64,000 nt of DNA from Begonia masoniana (lineage: Eukaryota > Streptophyta > Magnoliopsida > Cucurbitales > Begoniaceae): NCBI GenBank assembly GCA_022432975.1, contig CM039503.1:53628466-53692465 (forward strand), in the 5' to 3' direction. The notes under the pieces are model-generated. The model searched no databases, was not told the DNA's origin, and was given only the letters and a program-made list of their open reading frames with translations. Positions 33,653-46,100 of the stretch are shown here, in pieces (position 1 is the stretch's first letter; each line of letters begins with the position of its first letter). The translations under genes were made by a program, and so were the position numbers.

Positions 33653-35074
33653 TGTTGACTTAACTAATGTTTAAGTCTAAATATGTTTTTGATGATGTGT
33701 TTATATGCACGTAATATAATTTGATTATGATTATTAAATGAGAATAATGAATTATACATTTGTTTTTAATCTGTTGGAAATACTCTTAATAAGGGTATTT
33801 TAGTATCTAATGCATGTGATTAAGTGTACAGGGCTGAAATGTGTTAAACAAAATAACTAAGTCCACCGGTCTCAAAACGACAAGAGCGGAGTCGTTTACA
33901 AGACTCAATCCACCGGTCACTAGACGACAAGGCGGATGAGCTAAAATGAAGTACTCCACCGCTCACTAGACGACAAGGCGGATGAGCTAAAATGAAGTAC
34001 TCCACCGCTCGCTAGACGACAAGGCGGATGAGCTAAAATGAAGTACTCCACCGCTCGCTAGACGACAAGGCGGATGTGCTAAAATGAAGTACTTCACCGC
34101 TCGCTAGACGACAAGGCGGATGAGCTAAAACGAAGAAGTCCTACGCTCGCTAAACGACAAAGTCGGATGACTTCAACAAATTCCTCTTCCGGTCACTAAA
34201 CGACAAAGGCGGAAGACGTCTAAGATTTAATCATCCGACAGCGTTTTAAAGCTTTCTCATCCGATGCCAGTTCAAGAATTTGAAGCTTTCTCATCCGATG
34301 CCGGTTCAATATTTTCTAGTTGCATCATCCGATGGCGGTTCAAGACTAAATCAGCTTTGTCTTTCGCCAGAATTCAAATTAGCCACGAAAGCTACAGTGT
34401 ACCTCGCCCAGAAGCTTAAAGTCCAAAGCATTAATGGTGTCGGGCTATTTGCGCTCTCAGAATGCAACGGCTACCTGTTTTTATACGAAATCTGCTCCAA
34501 CGGTAACAAAGTTTCCATTATTGGATAAGGAGCATTGAATTCAAGAGCCGATTGAAGACAGAGTATTTAAGCTAAGGTTAGAGCACGAAGATACAACTTT
34601 TTGCAAATTTGAATTCGAAGCCCTAATCTGCGAAAGTGATAATACTCTGTATTTTCTCTACATCTCCCAATTCAATAACTTGAGATTTAATCTTTGAGAG
34701 TGTAGTCTGAGCTTGAAATTTACCAACTCAAATATTTTGTATAAGGCAGTGGATTGTCGCCCGTGAAGAACAATCCAGATTTGTAAAAGGCAGTTGATCA
34801 GAGCCCGGAATTCCGATCTGTGTATTCTCGTTGAGGAGAAGGTCAAGGATCTTCAAGGAGTGAACCTTGAAGCGTGGATGTAGGCAAGGTTTGGCCGAAC
34901 CACGTAAAAATCTCTGTGTGTTAAATTTCTCTCTCTCTCTTTACTTTGATTGCTTGTCTGATTGCCTTTTAGCTTAGAGTCTTACAATAAGGGAGAAATT
35001 AACATTAGACTACTTAATTAAGATTTTAAAAAGAGTCTAATTCACCCCCCCTCTTAGACAATCTTGATCCTACA
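33653..35074 (+). repeat. 5' LTR of the SIRE-type element
   Basis: 1422 bp, TGTTGACTTA...GATCCTACA. It contains about eight diverging copies of a ~46-bp unit (33862-34215) built around CGCTCGCTAGACGACAAGGC, then repeats of CATCCGATGCCGGTTCAA (about 34230-34345). The matching 3' LTR has one more of the best-conserved 46-bp units. Confidence 0.93.
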
Positions 35075-35076
35075 AT

Positions 35077-35088
35077 TGGTATCAGAGC
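35077..35088 (+). other. Primer-binding site, initiator-Met tRNA
   Basis: TGGTATCAGAGC, two bases after the 5' LTR, an exact match to the usual initiator-Met primer site. Confidence 0.95.
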
Positions 35089-35139
35089 AAGGTTATCATT
35101 GTCTAAGCTGTCTTTTAATCATTGTGTGATATATTTACA

Positions 35140-36729
35140 ATGACAATGGCATTCAATACTAACTCCACACACGGAGAAGGTCAAGCTACAAATAGGCCTC
35201 CCTTCTTTGATGGGAGTGATTATGTTTACTGGAAAGCACGAATGAAGATATTCATTCAAGCCATGGACTATGAGCTATGGAACATTATAGAATATGGTCC
35301 ATTTAAAGCCATAAAAACTGTAGATGGCCAAAGTGTTCCTAAGATTTCCACTGATCTAACTGAGTCAGATAAGAGAAATCTAAGCCTTAATGCTAAGGCG
35401 ATAAACACCCTGTATTGTGCCTTAAATAGAGATGAATTTAATAGGGTACAAGGGTGTGAAAGTGCTCAAGAAATTTGGCACTTATTAGAGGTTACCCACG
35501 AGGGAACAAATCAGGTAAAAGAGAGTAAATTGAATATGCTTGTACATGAGTATGAGTTATTTTCTATGCCAAAAGATGAATCTATATCTTCTATGTTTAC
35601 AAGGTTTACTAACATTACCAATGGCTTAAAAGCTCTTGGTAAATCATATTCTTGTGAAGAACAGGTCAGGAAGATTCTTAGATGTCTTCCAAGAAGTTGG
35701 CAGCCAAAGGTGACTGCCATACAGGAAGCAAAAGATCTCAAGATTCTAAAACTTGAGGAACTCATTGGATCTCTCATGACACATGAGATCACAATGAGGT
35801 CAAACGAGAAGGAAGACCTCAAGGAGAAAGAAGCTACAAAAAGAAAAGACATTGCTATGAAAGCTTCTTCTAGTAAACAAGATGTGTCTGAGGAAGAAGA
35901 AGAAGAAGATGATGATGAGGATATCGCCCTCATTACTAGGAGGTTCAGCAAATTCCTCCAAAGAAAAAGAATGCAAGGAAGGAGATTTCCAAAGAGTGAG
36001 AAGTCTCAAAAAGACAAGGAGATCACATGTTTTGGGTGTGGAAAGCCTGGCCATATGAAGGCAGATTGTCCACAAGTAAAGAAGTATCCCAAGAAATTCA
36101 AGAAGAAGGCTATGAAGGCCACTTGGGATGACAGTGAAGGTGACACCTCCTCTTCAGAAGATGAGGAAGTAGCCAATCTGTGCTTCATGGCACATGAGGA
36201 TAAGGTAAGTCCTTCTTCTGCCACTACTTTAAGTGATAGTGAAAGCGATAATGATGATGGAGAATTAATTGATGCATTTAATGATTTAGTTAAACAATTT
36301 AGCATGCTAAAAACTAAATACAATCTATTGAAAAAGGAAAATGTCAGTCTGTCAGAAAAGCATGCCAATGAATGTAATCAGCATGAAAAGGAAGTCTCTG
36401 TACTTAAAAAGAAAAATGAGACGTTAAATAGACTTGTTCTGAATTTCACTGAAGGTAGTAAAAATCTGAATATGTTATTGAGCAGCCAGAGAGTGCAGTT
36501 TGATAAAACTGCCCTAGGATATGACGGGATTAGTAAAAAGAAAACATATAAAAAGCTTTTTGTTAAATCCACTATCTGTCATGCATGCAATGAAGTAGGA
36601 CATAAGTCATTTGTATGTCCTTTAAAAACAAATAATATGAAAACTGGCAGTAAGTTGCAATGGGTTCCCAAAGGAACCAAAACTAACACTAGGACCCAAA
36701 AGATTTGGGTACCTAAGAAGACTACTTAA
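35140..36729 (+). CDS. SIRE-type Gag (capsid/nucleocapsid)
   Basis: An uninterrupted frame. ATG 35140 is the likely start; an ATG two codons later is equally plausible. Counting from an upstream in-frame position 35122, the capsid domain spans about residues 25-225, an acidic run lies near 257-267, and a CCHC knuckle (CFGCGKPGHMKADC) is at 303-316. A Ser/Asp/Glu-rich stretch lies near 337-380, a coiled coil at about 385-450, and a second CCHC (CHACNEVGHKSFVC) at 486-499. The length of over 520 residues is normal for Sirevirus gag and longer than ordinary copia gag. It would form the particle shell and package RNA. Pol follows in another frame with only 8 bases between. Confidence 0.9.
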   Translation: MTMAFNTNSTHGEGQATNRPPFFDGSDYVYWKARMKIFIQAMDYELWNIIEYGPFKAIKTVDGQSVPKISTDLTESDKRNLSLNAKAINTLYCALNRDEFNRVQGCESAQEIWHLLEVTHEGTNQVKESKLNMLVHEYELFSMPKDESISSMFTRFTNITNGLKALGKSYSCEEQVRKILRCLPRSWQPKVTAIQEAKDLKILKLEELIGSLMTHEITMRSNEKEDLKEKEATKRKDIAMKASSSKQDVSEEEEEEDDDEDIALITRRFSKFLQRKRMQGRRFPKSEKSQKDKEITCFGCGKPGHMKADCPQVKKYPKKFKKKAMKATWDDSEGDTSSSEDEEVANLCFMAHEDKVSPSSATTLSDSESDNDDGELIDAFNDLVKQFSMLKTKYNLLKKENVSLSEKHANECNQHEKEVSVLKKKNETLNRLVLNFTEGSKNLNMLLSSQRVQFDKTALGYDGISKKKTYKKLFVKSTICHACNEVGHKSFVCPLKTNNMKTGSKLQWVPKGTKTNTRTQKIWVPKKTT

Positions 36730-36737
36730 TCTCTGTT

Positions 36738-39700
36738 TTGCAAGATGATGTGTCTCCAATAAGGAATCAGTGGTACCTGGACAGTGGCTGTTCTAGGCAC
36801 ATGACTGGAGATGCATCCATGTTTGCTGTTGTCAACAAAAAGAAATGTAATGTCACTTTTGGTGGAAACCAGAAGGGTAAAATTGTTGGCATCGGCAATA
36901 TAGGTAATCCTGATAATATTATTATAGAAAATGTTCTGTTAGTCGAAGGTCTGAAATATAACCTGCTGAGCATCAGTCAATTATGTGATAAGGGTTACAA
37001 AGTAGTCTTCAAGAAAAATTCCTGTATTATTAAGGATATATCTAATAGCAAAGTTCTCTTTACTGGCTTCAGAAAAGAGAATATCTATGTTATTGACTTA
37101 GATAACTTTGTTTGTGATAATGAAAAATGCTTTGCTGTGAATTCTTCTAATGACTGCTGGATTTGGCATAGGAGATTAGGTCACGTAGGAATGGATACTT
37201 TAACTAAGATTACTAAGGAGAATTTAGTTAGAGGAATCCCTAAGATATCCTTTGTGAAGAATAAGGTCTGTGATGCCTGCCAAATGGGTAAGCAGATCAA
37301 AAGTTCCTTTGCATTAAAGAATGCAGTTTCCACTTCCAAGCCTCTCCAACTCCTTCATATGGACCTCTTCGGTCCTTCCAATATAGCCAGCCTAGGTGGC
37401 AAATTCTATGCCTTTGTTATTGTTGATGACTTCTCTAGATTCACCTGGGTACATTTTCTGAAGTCAAAGGATGAGACTTTTGATACATTTTCTAGTTTTA
37501 GGAAAAGAGTTCAAAATGAAAAGGAGCTCACCATTATTGCTATTCGTAGTGATCATGGTGGAGAATTTGAAAATGAAAAATTCGAACTCTTGTGTCTCAA
37601 GTATGGAATTGAGCACAATTTCTCTTTTCCTAGGACTCCTCAGCAAAATGGTGTTGTTGAGAGGAAGAATAGATCTCTCCAAGAGCTTGCTAGGACTATG
37701 CTTAATGAGAATTCTCTTCCTAAGTATTTCTGGGCTGAAGCTGTTGCTACTGCCTGTTATGTGCTTAATCGGGTCTCCATAAGACCTATTTTTGAGAAAA
37801 CTCCATATAAGCTCTGGAGTGGAAAAACTCCTTCTGTTAAATACTTTAGAGCCTTTGGCAGCAAATGTTTCATACTAAACACTAAGGATAACTTAGGAAA
37901 ATTCGATTCCAAATCTGATCTTGGAATTTTTCTGGGTTATTCCCTCTCCAACAAAGCTTATAGAGTATTCAATAGGAGAACTCTAGTTGTTGAGGAATCA
38001 GTTCATGTTAACTTTGATGAGTCCCCTCATCCCACAATCAATGTGGATGAGGATGATTCTTTGGATAATCAACTAGATTCCCTTTCTTTAGAAAAGCCTA
38101 GTGATCCTCCTCAAGTAGAAAAATCTCTAGAACCTTCCTCAACTTCTCTAGATATTATTCCTGTCAAGGATGAAAATTCTACTCTTCCTAGAGATTAGAA
38201 ATATGTCAGAAACCATCCAATAGATGAATTTTTAGGTGATCCTTCTTTAGGAGTTAAGACTAGAGCTTCTCTTAGGAATTTCTGTGCCAATGTGGCATTC
38301 ATTTCACAAGTAGAGTCCTAAGAAATTTGATGAAGCCGAAGGTGATGAAAATTGGATTCTGGCCATGCAAGAAGAGTTAAATCAATTTGAAAGGAGCAAG
38401 GTATGGGAACTTGTTCCACGGCCTAAGGATCATCCCATTATTGGAACTAAATGGGTTTACAAGAACAAATTAGATGAAAATGGAATTGTGGTTAGAAATA
38501 AGGCTAGACTGGTTGCTAAAGGTTACAATCAAGAAGAATGAATAGATTTTGAGGAAACCTTTGCACCTGTTGCTAGATTAGAGTCAATTAGGATGCTTCT
38601 AGCTTATGCCTGCTACAAAAACTTCACACTCTTCCAAATGGATGTGAAGAGTGCTTTCTTAAATGGTTATATTCAGGAAGAAGTTTATATAGAACAGCCT
38701 TTAGGATTTAAAGATTTTGCAAAACCTGATTATGTGTATAAACTTAAGAAGGCTCTTTATGGACTTAAGCAAGCTCCTAGAGCTTGGTATGATAGGTTGA
38801 GGAACTTCCTTGAAGAAAGGAATTTCAAAAAGGGTAACACCGACTCAACTCTATTTACCATGCAAAAGGATAAAGACATTTTGTTGGTTCAAATCTATGT
38901 CGATGACATTATTTTTGGATCTACTAATGTCAAAATGTGTAATGAGTTTTCCTCCCTCATGCAAAGTGAATTTGAAATGAGTAAGATGGGGGAGTTAAAA
39001 TTCTTCTTAGGATTTCAAATCAGTCAATCTCCTGATGGAATTTTCTTCTGTCAAGAAAAATACATCAAGGAACTTCTAAAGAAATTTGGATTAGAATCTG
39101 TCAAATCTTCCAAAACTCCCATGAGTACCACTACTAAATTGGACAAGGATGAAAATGGTATAAGTGTGGATATCAAGAAGTATCGTGTTATGATTGGATC
39201 TTTGTTATATCTGACTGCTAGTAGGCCAGATATACTCTTTAGTGTTTGTCTTTGTGCTAGATTTCAGGCAGCTCCTAAGGAATCTCACTTAACTGCTGTC
39301 AAAAGAATTTTTAGATATTTAAGTGGGACACCTGACTTAGGATTATGGTATCCGAAGGGCACCTCTTTTGATCTGATTGGATACTCAGAGTCTGACTATG
39401 CTGGTAGTCTTGTTGATAGGAAAAGCACCAGTGGAACATGTCAGTTCCTTGGTGAATCCCTTGTCTCTCGGTTTTCCAAGAAACAGAATTCTGTTGCATT
39501 GTCAACAGCAGAAAGTGAATATATTGCTGCTGGCAGTTGTTGTGCACAAATGTTGTGGATGAAACAGACTTTGGAGGATTACAATCTCTTTTATGATAGG
39601 ATTCCTATTCGGTGTGATAACACCAGTGCTATCAACATTTTCAAAAATCCTATTCAGCATTCTAGAACCAAGAATATTGATGTAAGACATCATTTCATCC

Positions 39701-39846
39701 GTGATCATGTTCAAAGAGGTGATATTTTGTTGGAATTTGTTAATTCTGTGGATCAATTGGCAGACATTTTTACAAAACCTTTGAATGAGAAAACCTTCTG
39801 TGGTATTAGAATAAGATTAGGTCTTTTCAAGTATGAGAAAAGTTAA
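36738..39846 (+). pseudogene. SIRE-type Pol (protease, integrase, reverse transcriptase, RNase H), broken
   Basis: Open from 36738 without an obvious ATG at the start; a nearby ATG is not needed if it is made by frameshifting from gag. Landmarks: protease LDSGCSRHMTG (about 36778); integrase IWHRRLGHVG...CDACQMGK (about 37156-37290), MDLFGPS (about 37360), RSDHGGEF (about 37545) and GVVERKNR (about 37650); reverse transcriptase YVDD (about 38898); RNase H ESDYAGS (about 39388) and CDNTSA (about 39615). Lesions: TAG at 38196-38198, an extra T near 38319 shifting the frame, and TGA at 38539-38541 within the reverse transcriptase. The final part (38593-39846) is open. The tandem duplication begins inside RNase H at 39411. 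Confidence 0.92.
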
Positions 39847-40161
39847 GGCTTTCTTCTCTTTTTCTGTCTTTGATATTCACATCATCCGGTCCTTTTAATA
39901 TTCACCGGAAGATGTCTTTGTATCGGATGATCTAATCTTTAATCTGATGACACGTGTAACCCATCGGGCCTTGTTCGACTTCCACGTTTGTCTCTTTCTA
40001 ATCGGGCGATGCCCTTAATCCATTTAAATTATTTTTTCTTTACAAAGACGCTTCATCTTTCGCGCTCTCTCACTTGTTCTGCTCTGCCAGACTTCGTTCC
40101 TCCTTTCCAAAACCCCTATCTCCTACGAGTCTTTGCTCGGTCAGCTTCCTTAAACATTTCG

Positions 40162-42502
40162 ATGGAATCCTCCCATAGAGCTGGTAAAGAACCCGCAGCC
40201 AAGAAGGTCAAAACTTCCGCTCGAAAACCTCGAGAAATTCCTCGAGCAAATAGTTGGCCGTCGGTATATTTCGTCAATGAGGCTGCTGAAACCAGGTATC
40301 ACGACGACTTTAAGGATAAGAAATTGATTCCAAGTCGTGGTATTGTTTCAGATGCGTTCATTATTGCCTTAAACATTATAGCACCCTTGACTGACCTTGG
40401 ACTAATAGGGTTGTTTGAAGTAGAATCCTTCTTTCTCCCGACAGCCATTAGAATGTTCTATGCAAATCTTAGTTTTCCTTCTGACCAATCAATCATTTCG
40501 AGCTATGTGTATGGAAAGCGCATAGTTCTAACTTCTCAATCCATAAATGAGCTACTGGGATGTCCCCATCTTGATCAACATCCCAAAATCTTTTCAATAG
40601 AGCAAGAACCCCCATTCCTTAGAACTCCAGATGGCGAGCAATTTTTGAAGGAAATAGTTCTAGACCCCCACAATATTCCAAATTCCTTGAAGAGCAGACA
40701 TTTAACAATTAAAGCTCGTCTTCTCCATCAGATGATATGTTATAATGTCCTTCCTAAGGGCGGTCATTATGATGATATCAGCAGCTTGGAATTTGTTATT
40801 TTTTTTGCTCTCTATCAAAAGACCCCCTGGATATAGGCTACATTATTCTGAAAAAGATGATACAGAGTGTTTCCTCAGGGCCTACTTCTTTTCCCTACAA
40901 CCTCCTCCTCATGAAGATCTTTCAAAAATTTGAGGTTGAATTCCTTGTAGATGAGGATCCTTGCTGTCTCAAACCATCCAGCTACTATTCTAAATCCACT
41001 TTGGCAAGGATGGGGATTAAGAGAACACGTCAAGGGAAGTTTGTTTTGGATCAGTCCAAGCAGAGGGCTGCTAAGGTAGTAGTAGCCAGTAGAGGAAAAA
41101 GGAAACTGAGTTTGGATGAAGAGTCCTCCATGTAAGAAGGTGGTGGTGACTCTGAGATCCCTGCCTTTAATATTTTCACTCCTCCTTCTCCGGTTTCTCA
41201 CTCTCACCTTCCTCCACTTGTGCCAAGAGCCCCTGCTCCATCCTTTTTGGCTTCTATTTTTGAGGCCATTTCAGCTCCTTCCTCACTGCCTCCTCCAATA
41301 CTAGTGAGGCCTTCCTCTCTTCCACCTCCTTGTCAGCCTGCTCCTGCTCCCACTTTTCCTTTCCAATCTCCTTCCCCTTCTCCATCTCAGACCTCGAGCC
41401 CCCACTCTCTACCTCTCGTGCGAAGGCGTCGTGCCCCTTCCTCAAGATCACATGTTTCAGAGGCAATCTCTGCTCCAACCTCTGTGCCTCTTACCATTCC
41501 AGCAAATCCTCCTTCTCCTTCTCTCCCTGCACTCTTATTTCCTCCTCTGCCTCAAACCGTCCAACCTATCTCTCCAGTCCTCTCTACTGCTTCTCCACCT
41601 CCAGAGGATTCTGTTCTCCCTCTTCCAGACTCACCTCCTCCAAGTCATATTGCTCTTTCGAGTCCACCTTCTCCACCAGTCCAACCCTCTCCACCTTCTA
41701 CTATGCTCATTCCCTCTCCTGTCCCACTTCCTCCCCTAGCTCTAATGGCTCCTCCAGTCCAATTATCCTCACCAATTCCATCAGTTACTCCTGCAACTCC
41801 AAAGACATATCAAAGGAGATCGTTCATCAGTGAGGAACAGTTTATTGCTTTGCAGTCACGCATTGACACACTTGAGACAGCCCTTGCTTTGACCATTGAT
41901 ACAAAGATCACTCAACTCAAGGATCAGTTGCGCGAAGATGCTGCTGTGGCTAAAGGACAAATGGATCAAAATTGGATCGAAATAATACTATCTTCTCTCG
42001 TAATCTTCGAGATCTCAAGACTCAAGTTGAGGCTCTTTGCCCTGCACCACATGTACCTCTCTGCCCCACTGAGCCTACATTTGAAGACCTCCTCCTTCCT
42101 TTTTGCAGGCCGGAGGTAGTTGAAGATTTTCGAGTGATGCCTTTGGATCTTCAGGAGGCAGAACTGCATTTCAATGTTTCTGCTACTCCTTCTGTCCTTG
42201 CGCCATCCTTCGAGCCCTCCAGTCCAATGGATGCCTCTCCTACTGCTCCTCTGGTAGTGCATCCCTCTCCTGTTGCTTCTCCAGTCGAGCCTCCTCCGAG
42301 TCAGGATCTGGTGGCCTCTCCAGCACCATCTCACCTTCCTGCTCCCTGTAGGGACTTGGTGATCTATCAGGAACCTCTACCTCTTGATCTTGCATCACTC
42401 CAAGCCCGTCTGGATGCCTTTTTCCATCCTTCCCTCACATTGCCCTCTTGGAATATCCATGCCTTTTGGAATCAATTTTTAGATTCCTGTAATAGGAGAT
42501 AA
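40162..42502 (+). pseudogene. Extra 3' frame of the SIRE-type element (Transposase_32-like, Pro-rich, coiled-coil)
   Basis: The frame begins at ATG 40162 (MESSHRAGKEP). The first third (to about 40830) resembles the plant putative-transposon domain, with segments such as LIGLFEVESFF, FYANLSFPSDQS and INELLGCPHLDQHPKI. A Lys/Arg-rich patch follows near 41075-41115. Then comes a long Pro/Ser-rich region (41230-41790), a coiled-coil stretch (about 41830-41960, LQSRIDTLETALAL), and a C-terminal segment to 42502. Frame changes near 40825 and near 41965 and a stop at 41133-41135 show decay. Sireviruses often carry a frame here that is called envelope-like, but I see no signal peptide or clear membrane anchor. 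The function is unknown. Confidence 0.65.
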
Positions 42503-42803
42503 TTTTTTTTTATATATCTACATTTCTTTTCTGTTCTGGAACTCTCTTGTTCACTCCTTAGCTTGTTGAATGCAATGCTTCTTCTATTTCTCTGATTTTT
42601 TTTGGTTTTGATAATGTCAATGGGGGAGAATGAAATGTATTTGATTGAGCATGTTTAGCATGTAGTGAAATTATTTTTTAGGAAACCTTTTATTTTGAAG
42701 TTCTGGATATGCTCTGTGTTTGCTTTTGAAGTATGCATTTGCTATGGGGGAGCTAAGACTATGGGGGAGTTATATTTAATCAAATGTATAGGTTGTCATC
42801 ATC

Positions 42804-42817
42804 AAAAAGGGGGAGAT
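42804..42817 (+). other. Polypurine tract of the SIRE-type element
   Basis: AAAAAGGGGGAGAT lies immediately before the 3' LTR start TGTTGACTT; it is repeated in the duplicated copy just before 47658. Confidence 0.85.
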
Positions 42818-43117
42818 TGTTGACTTAACTAATGTTTAAGTCTAAATATGTTTTTGATGATGTGTTTATATGCACGTAATATAATTTGATTATGATTATT
42901 AAATGAGAATACTGAATTATGCATTTGTTTTTAATCTGTTGAAAATACCCTTAATAAGGGTATTTTAGTATCTAATGCATGTGATTAAGTGTACAGGGCT
43001 GAAATGTGTTAAACAAAATAACTAAATCCACCGGTCTCAAAACGACAAGAGCGGAGTCGTTTACAAGACTCAATCCACCGGTCACTAGACGACAAAGCGG
43101 ATGAGCTAAAATGAAGT
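42818..43117 (+). repeat. 3' LTR of the SIRE-type element, left piece
   Basis: The first 300 bp of the 3' LTR, matching 33653-33951, interrupted by the solo LTR after GAAGT (43113-43117). The same piece recurs in the tandem duplicate at 47658-47955. Confidence 0.93.
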
Positions 43118-46100
43118 TGTAATACCCAGCTTGTACGGATTTCGGATATAATATATTATATTGTTATTTTATTATATAATGGCATTTTTGGTAAATATGT
43201 CAAATCAGGTCCGTTTCACGAAAAGAAAGCGTCATTACGACCCTAACGATTAATAGAAATTTTAAAGAAATTATGGGAATTTTCGGAGATTAAACACTAT
43301 ATTCCGAGTAAATACACTTTTCGTAATGTAAAAGACGTTCTCGTAAAAATAGTAAACGAGGTCCGAATTGCGAACGGACAGTTTTAATAAATCCCAAATA
43401 ATAAGTTGGACTTATTGGCGAAATATGGAGATTTGGAGAAACCGAATCATTAGACAATTAACGAAACAAAGGACGAAACAAATAGAAATTAGTGCGAAGG
43501 GCAAAATGGTAATTTGTAAAGTAAATTTTAATTAAAATACTCTTCTCCTTCCTCCTCCACCATTTTCACGCCAGGGAAGCTCCAATTTGCGATCTCCTCT
43601 CTGCCCGCGACAAACCCTTCGACGCCGACCTCCGTTTTCTCTCCCGATCGTCTCGTTTCCTTCACGTTTTCTCCTTCAATCGACGTTCTAGGTATGTCTT
43701 TATAGTTTTAGAACGTTTATTTCGAGTTTTTACGGAGTTATACGTTTAGGGTTTTCGTTAGATTTTAATTAAAAAACGCGAATTAGGGTTCGCAATTAAT
43801 AGGTTAGCCGTGATTAAGTATATATTGCACGTATTCGACGTTATTGGACGAAGTTAAATCAATTCGTGAAAATGTTAAAATTAGGGATTTCCGAGATTTT
43901 AGGAATAACTCGTAAATTGGAATTCGAGGTGCCGAACGTGAATTACTCGAATAAATAGCCCAATGAATTGGATTAGAACTTTAGAAAGTCTCCTTAGTTA
44001 AGATTTTGTAAATTTGGACGATCGATAGTTTAAACTCGTTTTAACGTCGATATTGTGTTTTGCTTCAGTCAAACAACGCTCGTGGACGGAGCTTGAGCTG
44101 CTTTGGACACGAGGTAAGTTCTCGTGATTCTTCTCTGGCCGATTGGCCTACACCGTACGTCGAATGTCGTTTCGAGGAGTTTGGTGACGCACTAGTTTAT
44201 AATGTTTTGGTTGGGTAGTTAGGTTTAATTGTTTTATAGATTTTGTTTTACAGTCTTGATGGTATGTATGCTGAGTGTTGATAGGAAACGCACCGTGGAC
44301 CTGTCAGTTCCCTTTGTGACTCCCTTGTCTGTCTCGGTTTTCCAAGAAACAGAATTCTGTTGCATTGTCAACAGCAGAAGTGAATATATTTCGCTTGGCA
44401 GTTGTTTTGCACCAATGTTGTGGATAACAGACTTTGGAGGATTACAATCTCTTTTATGATAGGATTCCCTATTCGGTGTGATACCCACAGTGCTATCAAC
44501 ATTTTGCAAAAAAACCTATCAGCATGCTGAACTAAGATATTGATGGTAAACTCATTTCATGCCGTGATCATGTCAAGAGGTGATATTTTGGTGTTGGATT
44601 TGTTATTCTGTGGATCAATTGGCACGCCATTTTTTTACAAAACCTTTGAATGAGAAAACCTTCTGTGGTATTAGAATAAGATTAGGTCTTTTCAAGTATG
44701 AGAAAAGTTAAGGCTTTCTTCTCTTTTTCTGTCTTTGATATTCAGCATCACTCCGGTCCTTTTAATATTCACCGGAAGATGTCTTTGTATCGATGATCTA
44801 ATCTTTATCTGATGACACGTGTAACCCATCGGGCCTTGTTCGACTTCCACGTTTGTCTCTTTCTAATCGGGCGATGCCCTTAATCCATTTAAATTATTTT
44901 GTCTTTACAAAGACGCTTCATCTTTCGCGCTCTCTCACTTGTTCTGCTCTGCCAGACTTCGTTCCTCCTTTCCAAAACCCCTATCTCCTACGAGTCTTGC
45001 TCGGTCAGCTTCCTTAAACATTTCGATGGAATCCTCCCATAGAGCTGGTAAAGAACCCGCAGCCAGAAGGTCAAAACTTCCGCTCGAAAACCTCGAGAAA
45101 TTCCTCGAGCAGAATAGTTGGCCTTCGGTCTCTTTCTTCAATTATGCTGCTGAAACCAGTATCACGAACGACTTAAGGATAAGAATTGATTCCAAGTCGT
45201 GGTATTGTTTCAGATGCGTTCATTATTGCCTTAAACATTATAGCACCCTTGACTGACCTTGGACTAATAGGGTTGTTTGAAGTAGAATCCTTCTTTCTTC
45301 TCCGACAGCCATTAGAATGTTCTATGCAAATCTTAGTTTTCCTTCTGACCAATCATCTTCGAGCTATGTGTATGGAAAGCGCATAGTTCTAACTTCTCAA
45401 GCCATAAATGAGCTACTGGGATGTCCCCATCTTGATCAACATCCCAAAATCTTTTCAATAGAGCAAGAACCCCCATTCCTTAGAACTCCAGATGGCGAGC
45501 AATTTTTGAAGGAAATAGTTCTAGACCCCCACAATATTCCAAATTCCTTGAAGAGCAGACATTTAACAATTAAAGCTCGTCTTCTCCATCAGATGATATG
45601 TTATAATGTCCTTCCTAAGGGCGGTCATTATGATTATCAGCAGCTTGGAATTTGTTATTTTTTTTGCTCTCTATCAAAAGACCCCCTGGATATAGGCTAC
45701 ATTATTCTGAAAAAGATGATACAGAGTGTTTCCTCAGGGCCTACTTCTTTCCCTACAACCTCCTCCTCATGAAGATCTTTCAAAAATTTGAGGTTGAATT
45801 CCTTGTAGATGAGGATCCTTGCTGTCTCAAACCATCCATCTACTATTCTAAATCCACTTTGGCAAGGATGGGATTAAGAGAACACGTCAAGGGAAGTTTG
45901 TTTGGATCAGTCCAAGCAGAGGGCTGCTAAGGTAGTAGTAGCCAGTAGAGGAAAAAGGAAACTGAGTTTGGATGAAGAGCCTCCATGTAAGAAGGTGGTG
46001 GTGACTCTGAGATCCCTGCCTTTAATATTTTCACTCCTCCTTCTCCGTTCTCACTTCCCTCCTCCATTTTGCCAATGAGCCCTGCTCCTCCTGTTTGGCT

